From the NCBI GenBank assembly GCA_018667205.1, contig JABIVN010000215.1, positions 1 to 8,824 on the forward strand: DNA of 8,824 bases, read 5' to 3'. The DNA is from Gammaproteobacteria bacterium (lineage in GTDB: Bacteria > Pseudomonadota > Gammaproteobacteria > Pseudomonadales > Azotimanducaceae). Under the pieces are notes generated by a model that saw only the letters and a program-made list of their open reading frames with translations, did not search any database and was not told the DNA's origin. The translations under genes and the position numbers were made by a program. Within the stretch, counting starts at the first letter, position 1, and each line of letters begins with the position of its first letter. Below, piece by piece: positions 7,811 to 8,824 of this stretch.

Positions 7811-7817
7811 CCCCTCC
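7811..7817 (-). promoter_or_regulatory. Strong ribosome binding site of the receptor gene, next to a leader hairpin
   Basis: On the minus strand GGAGGGG precedes the ATG with 6-8 nt spacing, a near-perfect Shine-Dalgarno site. Immediately upstream, GGC/GCC plus TATA/TATA arms (7818-7826 and 7832-7838, with a two-base bulge and a GTTTT loop on the + strand) could form a small leader stem. Whether this stem affects translation is unknown. Confidence 0.7.
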
Positions 7818-7901
7818 TATAAAGGCGTTTTGCCTATACACGGCTTTTTGTTTTGTCTTCACAGCAGGATAGTGATCACGACCCCCAGCACTGTGTGCCG
7901 T

Positions 7902-7930
7902 TTTATACAGCATTTGTCTGGTGATACAGC
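7902..7930 (-). promoter_or_regulatory. Possible receptor promoter -10 with two ATACAGC direct repeats
   Basis: On the minus strand TATAAA (7902-7907 on +) is a fair -10 hexamer about 100 bp before the receptor ATG. I find no good -35, which would fit an activator-dependent promoter. ATACAGC occurs twice on the + strand, at 7905-7911 and 7924-7930, exactly 19 bp apart, one copy overlapping the -10. Both copies are followed closely by ATTTG. These could be operator half-sites, but two 7-mers in AT-rich DNA can also arise by chance. Confidence 0.25.
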
Positions 7931-7960
7931 TATCATTTGCGCTAAGTGGGACTCGCGCTA

Positions 7961-8045
7961 CGATGAGATGGTCACTCCGATGGAATAGTCACTGCGATGG
8001 AATAGTCACTGCGATGGAATAGTCACTGCAATGGAATGGCCGCTG
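7961..8045. repeat. Five-unit tandem repeat of 17 bp
   Basis: Units run 7961-7977, 7978-7994, 7995-8011, 8012-8028 and 8029-8045. The three central units are identical (CGATGGAATAGTCACTG). The first (CGATGAGATGGTCACTC) and last (CAATGGAATGGCCGCTG) have diverged, as expected when an array grows by slippage from its centre. The array is non-coding and begins about 157 bp before the receptor ATG, between that gene and the regulator gene. It may be a cluster of protein-binding sites or an unstable minisatellite. Confidence 0.93.
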
Positions 8046-8267
8046 CAGGGAAACGTCTGTTCATCCCGCAAGCTGAAAAGTCATAAGACGCTCTACATAA
8101 CTCCTCGCGATAGATCTGCGCTGAACGGTCGTGAAACGTTATGTCTGATCATGGCCGATGAGCTGAGCCATACCAGCCGAGCAATAGTGGCGCTGGCTAG
8201 TAATGAAACCTATCACCTTCAACAATATCAATCGAGACGAAACATCTGCTGTTGCCGTGTTGCTGAA

Positions 8268-8824
8268 CTATTGTTGCGCGAGAAAAACTTTGATTGCGTC
8301 GCGATAATTTCGGCTAACTTTGAGCCGCTCATCGCAATCTAAGTGAAGGATATATTCCCCCTTCTTTTGCGCCGTCACTTCGTCGATACGGTCAAGGTTG
8401 ACCACCGTAGAGCGGTGAATTCGCTTAAATTTATCCGGGTCTAATCGCGACATTAACGACTTTAGGGTACTGCGCATCACGTGGGTCAATCCTTTGACGT
8501 GAACACACATATAATCACCCGCGGCGTCAACCCAATCAATATCGTTTGCATCAATTAGTACTGTACTATCTTGATCCTTTATTGCTATTTTGCTGTCCGA
8601 AACCCACTGTCCATCAACTCCCGGAAAGTCTCCCGCGGAGTCAAAATTGCCGTCGACTTTTTTTGCGATTTCATCGATAGCACCTATCAAAGAGGGCTTA
8701 TGATGGCCATCGTCATTCTCAAACGGAAAACGGTCACAAGCTCGATGCACTGCTCGCAACAAGCGCGTTTCGTCTACAGGCTTCAGTAGATAGTCAACCG
8801 CATGTAGGTCAAAGGCATCTAGGG
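8268..8824 (-). CDS. LytTR-family response regulator (AlgR/AgrA type), 5' end missing
   Basis: The frame runs off the right edge, so the TTG at 8760-8762 is not the true start. The visible 184 residues begin inside the end of a receiver domain: AFDLHAVDYLLKPV (3-16) includes the conserved Lys14-Pro15 of CheY-like receivers, followed by the last helix. The phosphorylated Asp is outside the window. An acidic linker (about 32-72) leads to a LytTR DNA-binding domain at about 76-181, with the hallmarks WVDAAGDYMCVHV (97-109), FKRIHRSTVVNLDRI (132-146) and LKVSRNYRD (167-175). LytTR regulators bind direct repeats and usually pair with a membrane histidine kinase, probably encoded beyond the right edge. 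The gene stands upstream of the receptor gene on the same strand, separated by 463 bp that hold the repeat array. It is a candidate local regulator; the target is inferred only from position. Confidence 0.93.
   Translation of the reverse strand, partial: LDAFDLHAVDYLLKPVDETRLLRAVHRACDRFPFENDDGHHKPSLIGAIDEIAKKVDGNFDSAGDFPGVDGQWVSDSKIAIKDQDSTVLIDANDIDWVDAAGDYMCVHVKGLTHVMRSTLKSLMSRLDPDKFKRIHRSTVVNLDRIDEVTAQKKGEYILHLDCDERLKVSRNYRDAIKVFLAQQ

Larger units (their letters stand above)
7805..8267. other. 463-bp gene-free region between the receptor and regulator genes
   Basis: Both flanking genes are on the minus strand, so this stretch is the end of the regulator transcript and the upstream control region of the receptor gene. 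It holds, from the receptor outward: the ribosome site and small leader hairpin (7811-7838), an 8-bp palindrome GTGATCAC (7872-7879), a possible -10 with paired ATACAGC repeats (7902-7930), and the 17-bp tandem repeat array (7961-8045). In 8046-8267 I see no RNA gene, clear terminator or convincing gene. An open frame at 8031-8342 on the + strand is rejected as spurious. Confidence 0.6.

Noticed and set aside
7872..7879. GTGATCAC as a CRP-type operator
   Set aside because: A CRP site needs TGTGA and TCACA separated by six bases; here the half-sites abut, so it is only a short palindrome.
7961..8045. CRISPR array
   Set aside because: The 17-bp units are contiguous with no unique spacers, so this is a simple tandem repeat.
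8031..8342. A 103-residue open frame on the + strand
   Set aside because: It begins inside the 17-bp repeat array without a ribosome site, its last part overlaps the regulator gene antisense, and its sequence shows no recognisable domain or signal peptide.
8760..8762. TTG as a start codon giving a 164-residue stand-alone LytTR protein
   Set aside because: The 20 codons upstream encode the conserved end of a receiver domain with the Lys-Pro motif in the same frame, so the gene continues past the window.

Overview
The window looks like part of a β-glucan (probably laminarin-type β-1,3-glucan) utilisation locus from a Gram-negative bacterium, most likely a marine or aquatic gammaproteobacterium. 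The reasons are a large TonB-dependent receptor of the Xanthomonas/Caulobacter type with no SusD partner, a GH16 lipoprotein with a bacterial lipobox, and moderate GC content. The genus cannot be read from the sequence.

Layout from left to right. (1) Positions 1-2691, + strand: the 3' part of a large gene for a GH94-like (clan GH-Q) phosphorylase, with its start off the left edge. (2) Positions 2779-3543, + strand: an exported protein with a family-9-like carbohydrate-binding domain. (3) Positions 3544-3655: a short convergent gap with a GGGGCTA heptamer repeat. (4) Positions 3656-4510, - strand: a GH16 lipoprotein with the catalytic signature EIDIFE. (5) Positions 4511-4657: two 12-bp hairpins in tandem, the second a canonical terminator for the receptor gene. 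(6) Positions 4658-7804, - strand: a 1048-residue TonB-dependent receptor. (7) Positions 7805-8267: a 463-bp gene-free stretch with the receptor's leader and a five-unit, 17-bp tandem repeat. (8) Positions 8268-8824, - strand: a LytTR-type response regulator, cut by the right edge.

Inferred working model: the surface GH16 lipoprotein cuts the polysaccharide, the receptor imports the oligosaccharides across the outer membrane with TonB energy, the CBM9-like protein binds glycan in the periplasm or at the surface, and the phosphorylase splits the oligosaccharides in the cytoplasm with phosphate, giving a sugar 1-phosphate. The LytTR regulator, whose sensor kinase is probably beyond the right edge, may control the locus. 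Family assignments are well supported. The exact substrate, and which GH-Q family the phosphorylase belongs to (GH149 or GH161 are the best candidates), are inference.

The least explained items are the 17-bp repeat array between the regulator and receptor genes, the atypical sequence after the GH16 catalytic strand, and the non-standard C-terminal half of the phosphorylase.
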